Assembly: GCA_946498265.1 (NCBI GenBank)
Contig: CAMMNR010000036.1
Span: 1-13,857, forward strand
Direction of reading: 5' to 3'
Source: an uncultured Clostridium sp.
GTDB lineage: Bacteria > Bacillota > Clostridia > TANB77 > CAG-508
DNA length: 13,857 nt
A program made the position numbers and the translations under genes. The notes beneath the pieces were generated by a model that was not told where the DNA came from, did no database searches, and was given only the letters and a program-made list of their open reading frames with translations. Position 1 is the stretch's first letter. Every line of letters starts with the position of its first letter. Below are positions 13,701-13,857 of this stretch, one piece after another.

Positions 13701-13725
13701 AAGTGCAAATTGGGGTGCACCGCTC
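13701..13725 (+). promoter_or_regulatory. Candidate L19 leader element ahead of rplS
   Basis: GTGCA (13703-13707) can pair with TGCAC (13716-13720) around an AATTGGGG loop, followed by CGCTC and then an A-rich stretch leading to AAGGAGGA. Its compactness, GC-rich patch in an AT-rich setting and position just before rplS fit the ribosomal protein L19 leader family of low-GC Gram-positives, which is proposed to mediate autoregulation. The match is from memory; I cannot run the covariance model. Confidence 0.45.
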
Positions 13726-13753
13726 AAAAAAAGAAAAGGAGGAAATTTCTAAA

Positions 13754-13857
13754 ATGGATATTATAAAATCAATTGAACACGAACAGTTAAAGAACAAAAT
13801 ACCAGAATTAAAAGTTGGTAATACAGTAAGAGTACACGTAAGAATAAAAGAAGGAAA
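13754..13857 (+). CDS. rplS: Ribosomal protein L19, 3' partial
   Basis: The first 34 codons of L19, a large-subunit protein at the 30S-50S interface. MDIIKSIEHEQLKNKIPEL and the following VGNTVRVHVRIKEG are the conserved N-terminus. The ribosome binding site AAGGAGGA (13737-13744) is ten bases upstream. The gene continues beyond the right edge, and its position after trmD is the standard one. Confidence 0.96.
   Translation, partial: MDIIKSIEHEQLKNKIPELKVGNTVRVHVRIKEG

Noticed and set aside
1..13857. CRISPR array, tRNA, rRNA, prophage or transposase genes
   Set aside because: No regularly spaced direct repeats, no cloverleaf or rRNA sequence and no transposase or phage protein were found on either strand.

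Overview
The window reads as a chromosomal segment of a very AT-rich (roughly 30% GC by eye), low-GC Gram-positive anaerobe, most likely an uncultured Clostridia-type Firmicute. The grounds are the ylxM-ffh-rpsP-khpA-rimM-trmD-rplS gene order, strong AGGAGG-type ribosome binding sites, heavy use of AGA and ATA codons, and pairs such as cmk-plsC. The standard bacterial code fits throughout. I see no phage, plasmid, CRISPR, tRNA or rRNA.

Layout. (1) Positions 1-1086 hold the 3' end of a probable alcohol-acetyltransferase-like protein, an overlapping six-helix membrane protein (DUF6320-like) and a 64-residue orphan. (2) 1143-2747 is a YtcJ-type amidohydrolase. It is followed by a hairpin terminator and a very good sigma-A promoter driving rlmN (2976-4001). 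(3) 4055-6246 is a tight run of a P-loop/Asp23-like fusion protein, cmk and plsC. (4) 6246-6524 is a large foldback element with two 88-base arms that pair end to end. It lies directly between the plsC stop codon and the enolase gene (6579-7838). (5) A bidirectional terminator separates eno from a convergent gene for a secreted von Willebrand A protein with an LPAAG-type C-terminal anchor (7892-9229, minus strand). (6) A divergent promoter region with a long hairpin faces a 134-residue orphan (9417-9821). (7) After a terminator and a consensus promoter, the SRP/ribosome-maturation operon runs from 9934 to the right edge, where rplS is cut off.

How the genes work together. The right-hand operon combines protein targeting (YlxM, Ffh) with 30S maturation (S16, KhpA, RimM), tRNA m1G37 methylation (TrmD) and L19. 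RlmN (23S/tRNA m2A) adds to the translation theme. Cmk (CMP/dCMP recycling) and PlsC (phosphatidic acid synthesis) both feed nucleotide and phospholipid supply. Enolase is central glycolysis, here without other glycolytic genes. The VWA protein is the only clear cell-surface product.

The most unusual content is not a gene. It is a family of palindromic sequences tipped with GGGGAC/GTCCCC: the complete 279-base foldback at 6246-6524, a 48-base single unit in the rpsP leader (11805-11852), a palindrome that has become the last codons of cmk (5567-5598), and possibly the loop of the terminator at 9821-9859. They look like a dispersed MITE/REPIN-like family, but no transposase is present in the window.
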